Below, one piece after another: positions 34,939 to 43,683 of a DNA stretch of 60,734 nucleotides. A program made the translations under genes and the position numbers. The stretch covers positions 1 to 60,734 of the forward strand of contig JAZQWL010000015.1 of NCBI GenBank assembly GCA_045632305.1. Direction: 5' to 3'. The notes below the pieces were generated by a model. The model did not search any database. It was not told the origin of the DNA and worked only from the letters and a program-made list of their open reading frames with translations. This DNA is from SVTX01 sp045632305 (lineage in GTDB: Bacteria; Bacillota; Clostridia; Oscillospirales; CAG-272). Each line of letters starts with the position of its first letter. Position 1 is the stretch's first letter.

Positions 34939-37254
34939 ATGGTAATGTGTTCTAATTGCCACAAGAGAGTGGCTGTTGTTTTTGTAACCAAGCTTGAAAA
35001 CGGTGAGAAGACATCGAGCGGACTTTGTATCAAGTGCGCCCGCGATCTCGGCATGCCCGTTGATAACATGCTTGGCGATATTTACGGAAAAATGGGCATT
35101 ACTCCCGATCAGCTCGATAACATGGAGGAGGAGATGTCGGGTATGCTTGAGAGCTTGTCCTCCGACGAGGGGGAGGATGGCGGCGCGCCCGCGATCGATA
35201 TCCCCAAGCTTTTCCGTGAGAGCGGTCTTTTCCAAAAGCCGGTAAATTCCAATTCCGACGGTTCTGCTGCCGACAAAAAGAAGGAGAGCAAGAACCGAAA
35301 GAAGGAGGAGCAACCCCAGAAGGAAAACAAATACCTTACTACCTATTGCAGAAATCTTACAAAGTACGCAAGAGAGGGAAAGATAGACAGGATCGTCGGA
35401 AGAGAAAAGGAGACAGACCGAGTTATCCAGATACTTTGCCGCCGTCAGAAAAACAATCCCTGCCTTATCGGTGAGCCGGGCGTAGGTAAAACTGCGATTG
35501 CCGAGGGACTTGCCATCAAGATTGCCGAAGGAAACGTTCCGTACAAGCTCCGCGATAAGGAGCTGTATCTTGTCGATCTCAACGCGCTCGTTGCGGGAAC
35601 ACAGTTCCGCGGTCAGTTTGAATCCAGAATTCTCGGACTTATAAACGAGGTGAAGGAGGCGGGCAACGTCATCCTTGTGATCGACGAGGTTCATCAGATC
35701 GTCGGTATCGGCTCGTCCGAGGGAAGCGTTAACGCGGCGAATATTTTAAAGCCCGCGCTTTCTCGCGGAGAACTTCGCGTTATCGGTGCGACAACTCTTG
35801 CCGAGTACAGAAAGCATATCGAGAAGGATTCCGCCCTTGAGAGACGCTTCCAGCCCGTTATGGTCAACGAGCCCTCGATCTCCGAGGCAGTGGAGATGCT
35901 TCGCGGCATCAGTCACTATTACGAGGAATATCACAGAATTCACATTCCCGAGGGGATTTTGCGCAGCGCGGTAATTTTGGCGGAGAGATATATTACGGAC
36001 AGATATCTGCCTGACAAAGCGATAGACTTGCTTGACGAGGCGGCATCCAAGCTTTCTCTTTCCAGCGCGGAGCTTAACGAGTCCCTTGAAATACACGATA
36101 AGCTGCTTTCTCTCAAGGCGGAGAGAGAGGAGATCGACGCCAATATTACTACCGATGACGCCGAAAATCAGAAAAAATACGAGAAGATCGCAAAAATACA
36201 GTCAAAGGAAATGCAGCTTTCCGAACGTCTTAACAAGATAGAAGGCGAGTGCGAGAAGATCGAGCTTACGTGTGAGCATCTTGCAGAGGTTATCGAGGTA
36301 TGGTCGGGTGTCCCCGCCTCCTCCATCACTGAAAACGAGTTTGCGCGTATTGACAAACTCGCGGAACGCCTTAAGTCCCACGTTGTCGGTCAGGACGAGG
36401 CGGTCATGGCGGTCGCTCGCGCGGTCAAGAGAAATCGCGCGGGAGTATCGTACAAGAGAAAGCCGGTATCGTTCATTTTCGCAGGGCCTACGGGTGTGGG
36501 AAAGACCGAGCTTGTGAAGCGTCTGGCGGAGGATCTTTTCGATTCACCCGAAACGCTTATAAGACTCGATATGTCGGAGTTTATGGAAAAGCATTCCGTG
36601 TCGAGAATTATCGGTAGCCCTCCCGGTTACGTTGGATACGATGACGCAGGACAGCTTACCGAAAAGATCCGTCGTAAGCCCTATTCCGTGGTGCTTTTCG
36701 ACGAAATTGAAAAGGCACATCCCGACGTGCTTAACATTCTTCTTCAGATACTTGACGACGGCAGAATTACCGACGCTCAGGGCAAGAGTGTTAATTTCGA
36801 GAACGTAGTTATCGTTATGACAACGAATGCGGGCTCCGAGAACGCGTCTGCGGTGGTCGGCTTCTCGGGAGATTCCAGGGCGTCGGTTGACAGTAAGACC
36901 GAAAAGGCGCTCTCGGGCTTCCTGCGCCCCGAGTTTATAAACAGAGTTGATGAGATAATCACATTCCGTTCGCTCGACAAAAACGACTTTGCGAAGATCG
37001 CAAAAATCATGCTCTCCGAGCTTGCACAGGCGCTTGCGGAAAAGAATATCACCTTCGAATTCACTCCCGCTTCGGCAATGCATATTGCGGAGAAGTCCTT
37101 CTCGGAGAAGTACGGCGCGAGAAATATGAGAAGATATATTCAGAAAAACGTTGAGGATAAGCTTGCCGAGCAGATCATTTCCGATTACGGTCACAATATA
37201 ACACGCGCCAAGCTCTCGGTTTCTTCGGGTGAGCTTGTTGTGATTTGCATGTAA
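34939..37254 (+). CDS. Clp family AAA+ unfoldase with N-terminal zinc finger (ClpC/ClpE type)
   Basis: A 771-residue Hsp100 ATPase that unfolds proteins, probably for ClpP. The N-terminus has two CxxC pairs (MCSNC near residue 4 and CIKCA near 31), as in ClpE and McsA, in place of the Clp-N repeats. Domain 1 has GEPGVGKTA and VILVIDEVHQ, a coiled-coil middle domain spans about 390-450, and domain 2 has GPTGVGKTE, VVLFDEIEKAHP and the arginine-finger region FRPEFINRVDEI-like LRPEFINRVDEI. A VGF tripeptide (AVVGFSGDS near 641) fits the ClpP docking loop. No clpP or ctsR/mcsB is nearby. Confidence 0.88.
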   Translation: MVMCSNCHKRVAVVFVTKLENGEKTSSGLCIKCARDLGMPVDNMLGDIYGKMGITPDQLDNMEEEMSGMLESLSSDEGEDGGAPAIDIPKLFRESGLFQKPVNSNSDGSAADKKKESKNRKKEEQPQKENKYLTTYCRNLTKYAREGKIDRIVGREKETDRVIQILCRRQKNNPCLIGEPGVGKTAIAEGLAIKIAEGNVPYKLRDKELYLVDLNALVAGTQFRGQFESRILGLINEVKEAGNVILVIDEVHQIVGIGSSEGSVNAANILKPALSRGELRVIGATTLAEYRKHIEKDSALERRFQPVMVNEPSISEAVEMLRGISHYYEEYHRIHIPEGILRSAVILAERYITDRYLPDKAIDLLDEAASKLSLSSAELNESLEIHDKLLSLKAEREEIDANITTDDAENQKKYEKIAKIQSKEMQLSERLNKIEGECEKIELTCEHLAEVIEVWSGVPASSITENEFARIDKLAERLKSHVVGQDEAVMAVARAVKRNRAGVSYKRKPVSFIFAGPTGVGKTELVKRLAEDLFDSPETLIRLDMSEFMEKHSVSRIIGSPPGYVGYDDAGQLTEKIRRKPYSVVLFDEIEKAHPDVLNILLQILDDGRITDAQGKSVNFENVVIVMTTNAGSENASAVVGFSGDSRASVDSKTEKALSGFLRPEFINRVDEIITFRSLDKNDFAKIAKIMLSELAQALAEKNITFEFTPASAMHIAEKSFSEKYGARNMRRYIQKNVEDKLAEQIISDYGHNITRAKLSVSSGELVVICM

Positions 37255-37284
37255 TTTAATTTTTGAGGATCATTGGATTAAAAA

Positions 37285-39972
37285 ATGAAGGATATCGAAA
37301 TCTTTGAGGATATAGCAGATATTGAAGAAAAACTGAATACTGATATTTCCTCGGGGCTTTCGAGACGCGAGGCGGGAAAGAGAGCTGCCGAGGACGGAAG
37401 GGACGGGACGTCGTTCTTTGTTCGCAAAAAGAGAAGGTTTCTTTCGTGCTTTTTCGGAGTGGTGAAGATGTTACCTGCCGCCATTTTGACTCTCGTTGCG
37501 GTCGCGGCGTTCTTTATGGGACGCTCACAACTTGCGATCGCGGTGCTGTCAACCTTCATTTCGGGCAGTATCGTCTCGGGAATGCTTTACCTTTCCGCGC
37601 AAAGGAGCAGTGAGAGAATGGAGATATATTCCAATCCTACCGCAAGAGTTTTGCGCGACGGAAAGGAATATCTTACGGATTGCCGAAACCTCGTTGTCGG
37701 TGACGTCGTGATACTGCGCACGGGGGATTTTGTTCCTTGCGATATGTGTCCTGTACAGAGCGTGGAGCTTTGCGTGTCCGAGATCGGCTTTGACGGGGAA
37801 GTAATTTATTCGGACAGAGAGATAAACGAGGAGTTTGACGGCGGTGAGCGATTGCTTGCGGGCTCTTTTGTGAAGAGCGGCTACGTGATCGCCGTGGTAT
37901 GCGCGACGGGTAATGATACGCGCATGTCTTATCATATAAGAGCGGGCGGACTTGCAAAGAAAAATTCCGATCCCGTCATAATAAAGCGCACGTACAAATA
38001 TCTTTCGGGCTTTGTGTTCATTCTCTCGGTTATCGCCCTGGTTCTTGCCATTGTAGGAATGTTTACTGCAAAGCATACGGGAATTCTTGAGAATTTCCTT
38101 ATGTATCTTTCGCTTATTTTGTCCATGACGCTGGTATCCTCGCCCATCGCGGGAAGAATACTGCTTTCGTCAATGATAAAAACCGCATCAAGACGAAAGG
38201 GCGGCGATTATGCGGCGATAAAAAACAATCTGGCGATCGACATTCTGCCGAATATTACAGACGCGGTAATTTGCGGCCTTTCGGGAATTTGCGACGGAGA
38301 AAAGTATTTTTCGAGCGCGTATCTTTCGGGTACGACCGTCGATGGCATAAGCTCGATTGATCGCGAAGCGTTTATATTTGAGTGCATATATTATTACATA
38401 AGGGCCAGAAAAGAGGACGGATCGGATTTTTCTGACGATTCCGCTATGCTTGACGGACTTATGAACTGCCTAATCAGATCGGGATTTGACACCGATGCTG
38501 CCGACGTAAGAATAAAATCTCTGTATTTCGGCGCTGTGATGGAGGGATTCTCCGTCGCGTGCATCGAAACGGCAAATCAGAATTTCAGGGTATACATAGG
38601 ACGCGATCTCTCGGTTCTCGACGTATGCGACAGTGCTCGCGAAAACGGGGGATTGAGACGTATTGACGCCGCTTATCTTGAAGGTGTGCAAAAATACGCG
38701 GACGGAGCGGGCGCGCGCGGTGAGAATTCTTACGCGGTCGTATCCGAGGTCAACGGCGAGATCATTCTTGAGGGGATCATAGGTCTTCGCGAGGGTGTAT
38801 GTGATAGCATCGGCGAGATACGGGACGCTTTGGCAAAAAAAGGCGTGCGTATATCCGCGGTGATATCCGACGCAAATGAATATAACAGATTTTATCTTTC
38901 CGCGGCGGGCTTTGAGGATGATTGCATTCTTGATGCCTCGGAAGGTGAGATACCTCTGAACAGCTCTGCTTGCGCTTATATGGGATATACTCCCGACAAG
39001 TATGCCGAGCTTGTCCGCAAAATGCGTGCGGCGGGACGCACGGTGGCACTTATCGGTGTTTCCGATGAATACAGTGAGGTATACGACGCGGCGGACATTA
39101 TTGTAAGCTACGATAATATAAACTACGGCTCACACAATTTTGCGGAGAGCGAGGTTTTGTATTCCGCGACGGACGGATCCGATTCCTCCAGACGCTGCTC
39201 GCAGAAGCTCCGCACCCGTTCCGACGTGATAATCAGCAGAGGAAGCACGGAGAGCGGAGGTCTTCGCGGCTTTTACGAGGCGGTAAGATGCGCGGAGAGC
39301 TTCTCGTTCAACTATATGCAGATGATGCTCCTCTTCGTTTCCGTTGAGGCGGTGCTTGTGCTTATGACGTTTATGACGTTTATATCGGGAATACCCATGA
39401 TAAGCTATCCCGCCATCCTTTTGCTTGTGGTGGCTGCGGTCTTCTTTTCGGTGGCGGCGTTCTCGACGTTCAAGCAACGCTCGTTTATATCGGAAAGAAA
39501 GCTGTCGGAGATGTATTTCAAGCGTCAGGTCGTAAGAAAGATCATTCCTCCCACAGTAGCTTCTCTTATATGCTTCGGCGTCGCGATCTATCTTGATCTT
39601 TCGGGTTATATCATGGACACGGCGGCAATTCCGCTTGCTACGACGCTTGGCGTTATTATAACGTTTATTCTGAGCTTCGGCGGAAGCATGAGAGCGTGTA
39701 TCGGTAAGAAGATAGACATGTCGGATATAAAGGGCTTTGCGCAGAAGGAAAAGAAGCGCACGGGGCTTCTTAATATCGCGGCGATGACGCTCGTTCTGAC
39801 GTCGGTCGTGCGAATGATATTTACCGCGCTCCTTTTCCCTGGAATGGCTGTTGAGTACGGATACGTCGGTATATGCTCCGAGACGTTCATTCTGCTCGGC
39901 GTTTACTTTGCGGCGTTTGCGTTGAGCGCGCTTATCATAAGATTCGTACGCATGATCATAAAACATAAATAA
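37285..39972 (+). CDS. P-type ATPase-like membrane protein lacking catalytic motifs
   Basis: An 895-residue protein with the full layout of a P2-type cation ATPase: N-terminal LNTDISSGLSRREAGKRA, two helices, an actuator domain (NPTARVLRDGKEYL, LVVGDVVILRTGDFVPCD), helices 3-4, a cytoplasmic P/N region and a C-terminal bundle of about six helices. The motifs are altered. The phosphorylation site CSDKTGT is replaced by CGLSGICD (residues 330-337, Leu332 at the Asp position), TGES by DGEV (170-173), TGD by ISD near 525, GDGVND by GVSDEYSE near 590, and the ion-site PEGLP by PIAGR. The frame is intact, so this looks like a maintained pseudoenzyme rather than decay. It follows the Clp gene by 30 bases. 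Function unknown; sensing or scaffolding is speculation. Confidence 0.75.
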   Translation: MKDIEIFEDIADIEEKLNTDISSGLSRREAGKRAAEDGRDGTSFFVRKKRRFLSCFFGVVKMLPAAILTLVAVAAFFMGRSQLAIAVLSTFISGSIVSGMLYLSAQRSSERMEIYSNPTARVLRDGKEYLTDCRNLVVGDVVILRTGDFVPCDMCPVQSVELCVSEIGFDGEVIYSDREINEEFDGGERLLAGSFVKSGYVIAVVCATGNDTRMSYHIRAGGLAKKNSDPVIIKRTYKYLSGFVFILSVIALVLAIVGMFTAKHTGILENFLMYLSLILSMTLVSSPIAGRILLSSMIKTASRRKGGDYAAIKNNLAIDILPNITDAVICGLSGICDGEKYFSSAYLSGTTVDGISSIDREAFIFECIYYYIRARKEDGSDFSDDSAMLDGLMNCLIRSGFDTDAADVRIKSLYFGAVMEGFSVACIETANQNFRVYIGRDLSVLDVCDSARENGGLRRIDAAYLEGVQKYADGAGARGENSYAVVSEVNGEIILEGIIGLREGVCDSIGEIRDALAKKGVRISAVISDANEYNRFYLSAAGFEDDCILDASEGEIPLNSSACAYMGYTPDKYAELVRKMRAAGRTVALIGVSDEYSEVYDAADIIVSYDNINYGSHNFAESEVLYSATDGSDSSRRCSQKLRTRSDVIISRGSTESGGLRGFYEAVRCAESFSFNYMQMMLLFVSVEAVLVLMTFMTFISGIPMISYPAILLLVVAAVFFSVAAFSTFKQRSFISERKLSEMYFKRQVVRKIIPPTVASLICFGVAIYLDLSGYIMDTAAIPLATTLGVIITFILSFGGSMRACIGKKIDMSDIKGFAQKEKKRTGLLNIAAMTLVLTSVVRMIFTALLFPGMAVEYGYVGICSETFILLGVYFAAFALSALIIRFVRMIIKHK

Positions 39973-39976
39973 GATG

Positions 39977-40012
39977 AAGACGGACATATAATTGTGTACC
40001 GTCTTTATTTTT
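39977..40012 (+). terminator. Terminator after the P-type-ATPase-like gene
   Basis: AAGACGG and CCGTCTT, extended by ACA/TGT, close a short AT loop and are followed by ATTTTTTT. The T-run merges into the binding site of the next gene, so read-through may supply it. Confidence 0.6.
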
Positions 40013-40024
40013 TTGGAGGTTTTT

Positions 40025-40312
40025 ATGCGAGTTTTAAGTACGAAGGAACTGCGCGAGCGCGAGGTTATAAACGTTTGCACGGGGGAAAAGCTCGGCTACG
40101 TGTGTGAGCTTGAGATCGACGTCGATTGCGGTAAGGTGTTATCTGTTACCGTGCCGAAAAGCACGGGGATTCTCGGATTTGGAAAAAGGGAAGAGTACGT
40201 GATCCCGTGGTGCAGGATAGAGTGCATTGGAGAGGATACGATACTTTTGAAGGTAACGGAGCGTGAGCTTTGCGAATTTCTTTCCGAAAGATCGGGAAAA
40301 AAGAGGGGTTAA
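40025..40312 (+). CDS. YlmC/YmxH-like PRC-barrel protein
   Basis: A 95-residue protein of the YlmC/YmxH family found in spore-formers: LSTKELREREVINVCTGEKL, GYVCELEID and the VIPWCRIECIGEDTIL ending, a PRC-barrel fold. Function is not established. The start at 40025 has GGAGG 7 bases upstream; the earlier ATG-like codons in frame do not. Confidence 0.82.
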   Translation: MRVLSTKELREREVINVCTGEKLGYVCELEIDVDCGKVLSVTVPKSTGILGFGKREEYVIPWCRIECIGEDTILLKVTERELCEFLSERSGKKRG

Positions 40313-40345
40313 TTGTAAACATATTGTAAATTGTAAGGTTGCCTA

Positions 40346-40374
40346 TTGCAAAAATCAAAGCTATATGATATAAT
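40346..40374 (+). promoter_or_regulatory. Promoter of rpsB-tsf
   Basis: TTGCAA (40346-40351), 17 bases, TATAAT (40369-40374), about 140 bases upstream of rpsB. Confidence 0.65.
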
Positions 40375-40380
40375 AATTCG

Positions 40381-40512
40381 ACTGCGCGAAAAGCAGTAAA
40401 TTCAAATACACACACAGGAGCCGAAAACGTTCTCGGTGTTTCGTCTTAAGGAAAAAGGCGTAATCTTTACGAAGAGCTTCTGTGGTGGAAAAAACCGAAG
40501 GAGGACATACAA
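40381..40512 (+). promoter_or_regulatory. rpsB mRNA leader, possible autoregulatory structure
   Basis: A leader of about 130 bases with small inverted repeats (CTGC-GCGAAAA-GCAG near 40381, then CCGA/TCGG near 40423) and the site GAAGGAGG before the ATG at 40513. A long leader in front of rpsB fits control by ribosomal protein S2, but I cannot match it to a described leader class. Confidence 0.3.
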
Positions 40513-41262
40513 ATGTCTATTATCTCTATCAAGCAGCTTCTCGAAGCTGGCGTCCATTTCGGACATCACACAAGAAGATGGAATCCTAAGATGCAGGAAT
40601 ACATCTTTACAGAAAGAAACGGCATCTACATCATCGACCTTCAGAAGACAGTAAAGAAGTTTGAAGAAGCTTACATGTTCGTTCGTGAGCTCGCTGAAAA
40701 CGACGGCACAATCCTTTTCGTTGGTACAAAGAAGCAGGCAGCAGAAGCTATTAAGGAAGAAGCTGTTCGTTGCGGTCAGTACTACGTAAACGTTAGATGG
40801 CCCGGCGGTATGATGACAAACTTCAAGACAATCAAGAAGTCCATCGCTCGTCTCAACAGTCTCAACAAGATGGCTGAGGACGGCACATTCGATATGCTTC
40901 CCAAGAAGGAAGTTGCTTCTCTTCAGAAGGAAATTTTCGACCTCGAAAAGAACCTCGGCGGTATCAAGACAATGGAAAAGCTTCCCGATGCTATTTTCAT
41001 CGTTGACCCCCGCAAGGAAAGAAACGCAGTTCTCGAAGCTAAGAAGCTCGGTATTCCGGTAATCGCTATCGTTGACACAAACTGTGACCCCGATGACGCT
41101 GACTACGTAATTCCCGGTAACGACGACGCTATCCGCGCTATCAAGCTCATCTCCTCCGTAATCGCTGACGCTATTATCGAAGGTAAGCAGGGCGAAGCTA
41201 CAGTTGAAGCTGAAGCTGTAAAGGCAGAGGCAGAAGCTGCAGAAGACGCAGAAAACGCTTAA
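40513..41262 (+). CDS. rpsB: 30S ribosomal protein S2
   Basis: A 249-residue small-subunit protein. MSIISIKQLLEAGVHFGHHT, RRWNPKMQEYIFTERNGIYI and RWPGGMMTNFKTIKKSI are S2 hallmarks; the C-terminus has an acidic, alanine-rich tail. Codon use is strongly optimised (ACA, AAG, GTT). It is followed by tsf after 46 bases, the usual order. Confidence 0.98.
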   Translation: MSIISIKQLLEAGVHFGHHTRRWNPKMQEYIFTERNGIYIIDLQKTVKKFEEAYMFVRELAENDGTILFVGTKKQAAEAIKEEAVRCGQYYVNVRWPGGMMTNFKTIKKSIARLNSLNKMAEDGTFDMLPKKEVASLQKEIFDLEKNLGGIKTMEKLPDAIFIVDPRKERNAVLEAKKLGIPVIAIVDTNCDPDDADYVIPGNDDAIRAIKLISSVIADAIIEGKQGEATVEAEAVKAEAEAAEDAENA

Positions 41263-41308
41263 TTTCTAAAAACTATTACAACCCAATACTTGAAAGGAAT
41301 TACTAAAA

Positions 41309-42232
41309 ATGGCTAACATTACTGCTAAAGACGTTGCGGCTCTCCGCGCAAAGACAGGTATCGGTATGATGGAATGCAAGAAGGCACTCGTTGAGGCCGA
41401 CGGCGATATGGAAAAAGCTGTAAAGATTCTCCGCGAAAAGGGTGAACTCAAGGCACAGACTAAGATGGAAACAAGAATCGCAGCTGACGGTGTTGTTGAC
41501 ATTCTTAAGGATGGCGACAAGACAGCTATTATCGAAGTTAACTCCGAAACAGACTTCGTTGCAAAGAACGCTAACTTCCAGGTTTTCGTTAAGGAACTTC
41601 TCAGATGCATTATCGCAAACAATCCCGCAAACGTTGAAGAGCTTCTCGCTTCCAACTACTCTGCTGAGCAGACAGTTGATGCAAAGCTCAAGGAAATGAT
41701 CTTCCAGATCGGTGAAAAGATCACAATCAGACGTTTCGCTGTAGCATGCGGCACAACAGCAACATATATCCACGGCACGGGCTCCATCGGTGTAGTTGTA
41801 TCCTTCGATACAGATTGCGCTGATAAGGACGGCTTCGACAGATTTGCAAAAAACATCGCTCTCCAGGTTGGTGCTTACACAACACCTTACCTCACAAGAG
41901 AAGACGTTCCTGCATCTGTAATCGAGTCTGAAAAGGAAATTCTTATGGCTCAGATCGCTAACGATCCCGCTAACGCTAAGAAGCCCCAGAACATCATCGA
42001 AAAGATGGTTGTTGGTAGAATTGGTAAGTTCTATACACAGAACTGCCTTATGGATATGGAATACTTCATTGATGACAGTCTTACAGTTTCCAAGTATGTT
42101 GAACAGACAGCTAAGGAACTCGGCGGCTCCATCAAGATCACTGGTTTCTTCCGCTTTGAAAAGGGCGAAGGTATCCAGAAGAAGGAAGAAAACTTTGCTG
42201 ACGAAATCGCAAAGCTCACAGGTGGCAACTAA
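41309..42232 (+). CDS. tsf: Translation elongation factor Ts
   Basis: A 307-residue guanine-nucleotide exchange factor for EF-Tu. The N-terminal UBA-like segment has ALRAKTGIGMMECKKALVEA, the core has IIEVNSETDFVAKNANF, and the length is normal. Codon use is as biased as in rpsB. A strong terminator follows. Confidence 0.98.
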   Translation: MANITAKDVAALRAKTGIGMMECKKALVEADGDMEKAVKILREKGELKAQTKMETRIAADGVVDILKDGDKTAIIEVNSETDFVAKNANFQVFVKELLRCIIANNPANVEELLASNYSAEQTVDAKLKEMIFQIGEKITIRRFAVACGTTATYIHGTGSIGVVVSFDTDCADKDGFDRFAKNIALQVGAYTTPYLTREDVPASVIESEKEILMAQIANDPANAKKPQNIIEKMVVGRIGKFYTQNCLMDMEYFIDDSLTVSKYVEQTAKELGGSIKITGFFRFEKGEGIQKKEENFADEIAKLTGGN

Positions 42233-42247
42233 TATAAAGATTGCTAT

Positions 42248-42277
42248 AAAAAAACGAGGCGCTCGCGCCTCGTTTTT
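42248..42277 (+). terminator. Terminator of rpsB-tsf
   Basis: AAAAAACGAGGCGC, loop TC, GCGCCTCGTTTTTT: a GC-rich stem with a long T-run. Confidence 0.92.
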
Positions 42278-42386
42278 TGTTTTTTTGTCTTGTAATTAGT
42301 AACTTACGCAGAGTTGACAAATTTTAATTATTATGATAATAATAGAACAAAAATTCTGTTTTGCAGAAACATCGCTCTCTATGTAT

Positions 42387-42415
42387 TTGACAAAACAGAA
42401 AAAATAATATATAAT
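42387..42415 (+). promoter_or_regulatory. Consensus promoter of the barnase/barstar island
   Basis: TTGACA (42387-42392), 17 bases, TATAAT (42410-42415). Transcription from it would begin near 42422, inside the AGGAGA site and only about 7 bases before the ATG at 42429, so the transcript would be nearly leaderless. Confidence 0.65.
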
Positions 42416-42428
42416 GAAAGGAGAAAAA

Positions 42429-43004
42429 ATGATAAATAATAACACACTTGATTTCTTAACAAAACTAAATCCCGATAGAGATATTTGCGGTAACAGTAAA
42501 GAGTGAGCAAACTGGATGTCGCAGCTTGCGCCAAATACTTGTGCCGATTGCGCTGACAATCATGGAAAAATATTTGACATATCTATATTGAATGGCTTGG
42601 ATGGACGCCCTGTGGGCAAGCATCTTTTTGGTCAATGCATATACGTGCCAATGAGGACTAAAAAGATTGGCACAGCAACAAATCAAGGTGAAAACGGGGC
42701 GGATTTTTATTTGTATTATTATAATAGGTTGCCTGATTATTATATAAATAAAAAGGAGGCACGCAAAGCCGGATGGGATTCCTCAATAGGCAACTTTGAT
42801 ATTGTTTTACCGGGAAAGATGATTGGTGGAGATATATTTCAGAATAGAGAAAATAAACTTCCAGTCGTTTCCGGAAGAATATGGTATGAAGCTGATATAG
42901 ATTATTTTACCGGATATCGTAATCGCAATAGAATTTTATACTCGAATGATGGATTAATTTTTGTAACATACGATCACTGTATGACATTTTACGAAATAAT
43001 ATGA
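42429..43004 (+). pseudogene. Barnase family ribonuclease gene interrupted by an in-frame TGA
   Basis: The frame opens at ATG 42429 behind AAAGGAGA, meets TGA at codon 26 (42504-42506) and continues to 43004. The part from ATG 42516 (162 residues) has a CADCADNHGKIFDI to CIYVPMRTK region like phage minor-head/pre-toxin segments, then a complete barnase domain from about residue 55. With that numbering Glu125, Arg135, Arg139 and His154 keep the exact spacing of barnase Glu73, Arg83, Arg87 and His102, so the nuclease core looks active if translated. Internal initiation at 42516 would need a weak site (GTGAGC). Its antidote gene follows. The island is AT-rich compared with rpsB-tsf, suggesting horizontal gain. 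The TGA could be real decay or a sequencing error. Confidence 0.8.
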
Positions 43005-43017
43005 TAAGGAGATATTT

Positions 43018-43344
43018 ATGTACGAATATAAGGATTTGTATACTATAGATTTCAGAGATGTAACGTATTATCTGGAAATGCATGCAATAATAAAATTTGC
43101 TCTTGATTTTCCCGATTATTACGGTTGTAATTGGGATGCTTTTTGGGATTGCTTGACTGATATGATAGGTCGTCCAATACATATTGAAATTTTGGGGCTT
43201 GATGTTATAGAACGAAGATTTGATAAAACCGCTAAAACATTCATAGAGATTTTAAGAGAATTCAAGCATTGCTATAACGACGAATTTGTAAACGATATCA
43301 AAATTGAAATCGTCGATGGAGATAAGCGTGTTGAAATATTATAA
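43018..43344 (+). CDS. Barstar family ribonuclease inhibitor
   Basis: A 108-residue immunity protein. The FPDYYGCNWDAFWDCLTDMI segment near residue 40 aligns with barstar PEYYGENLDALWDCLTG, with both aspartates that plug the barnase active site (barstar Asp35 and Asp39) present. It starts 13 bases after the barnase stop with AAGGAGA upstream. Its intact frame beside a damaged toxin frame is what loss of toxin under protection would leave, or it may still guard against an active fragment. Confidence 0.9.
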   Translation: MYEYKDLYTIDFRDVTYYLEMHAIIKFALDFPDYYGCNWDAFWDCLTDMIGRPIHIEILGLDVIERRFDKTAKTFIEILREFKHCYNDEFVNDIKIEIVDGDKRVEIL

Positions 43345-43385
43345 TTAAAAGTCTTTACTATCGAGTAGGCGTAGATAGTAATGAC

Positions 43386-43416
43386 AAAGAGGACGGAGAA
43401 AGACTCCGTCCTCTTT
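43386..43416. terminator. Terminator between barstar and the RHH gene
   Basis: AAAGAGGACGGAG, loop AAAGA, CTCCGTCCTCTTT: a 13-bp perfect stem serving convergent genes. Confidence 0.8.
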
Positions 43417-43444
43417 TGGCGATACTGTATAGAATTATTGCGAA

Positions 43445-43657
43445 TTATTCCTCATCCTTTGTGTATTCGGAAATATCGATTGAAGCGAGTGCCGCAGGAG
43501 AGATCTTACCTTTTGTGCGTTCAAAATACTGGATATTATTCTTGAGCATAAAGATTACCTGATTGTTGGGTGTTCTGCCCTCTGCATTTGCAACGTAAAG
43601 AAATTTTTTCAAAAGATCCTCGGGCATGTGAATTGTGATTTCGGGTTGTTTTTTCAT
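43445..43657 (-). CDS. Small ribbon-helix-helix type protein
   Basis: 70 residues: KKQPEITIHMPEDLLKKFLYV, then AEGRTPNNQVIFMLKNNIQYF, the strand-helix-helix pattern of Arc/MetJ-like DNA-binding proteins, with a short acidic tail. The start at 43657 has AAGGAAA upstream; the longer frame to 43780 lacks a site and overlaps the next gene. It may regulate itself and the membrane gene just upstream (26 bases). Confidence 0.7.
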   Translation of the reverse strand: MKKQPEITIHMPEDLLKKFLYVANAEGRTPNNQVIFMLKNNIQYFERTKGKISPAALASIDISEYTKDEE

Positions 43658-43683
43658 GTCTTTATTTCCTTTTTGATTTATGT

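Noticed and set aside
39992..40024. An earlier start for the YlmC-like protein
   Set aside because: The extension lies in the terminator T-run and lacks a ribosome site; ATG 40025 follows GGAGG and matches the family start.
42504..42506. TGA as selenocysteine or reassigned Trp codon in the barnase frame
   Set aside because: Several genes here end in TGA, no SECIS-like hairpin is evident just downstream, and the position is not a redox site in this family.
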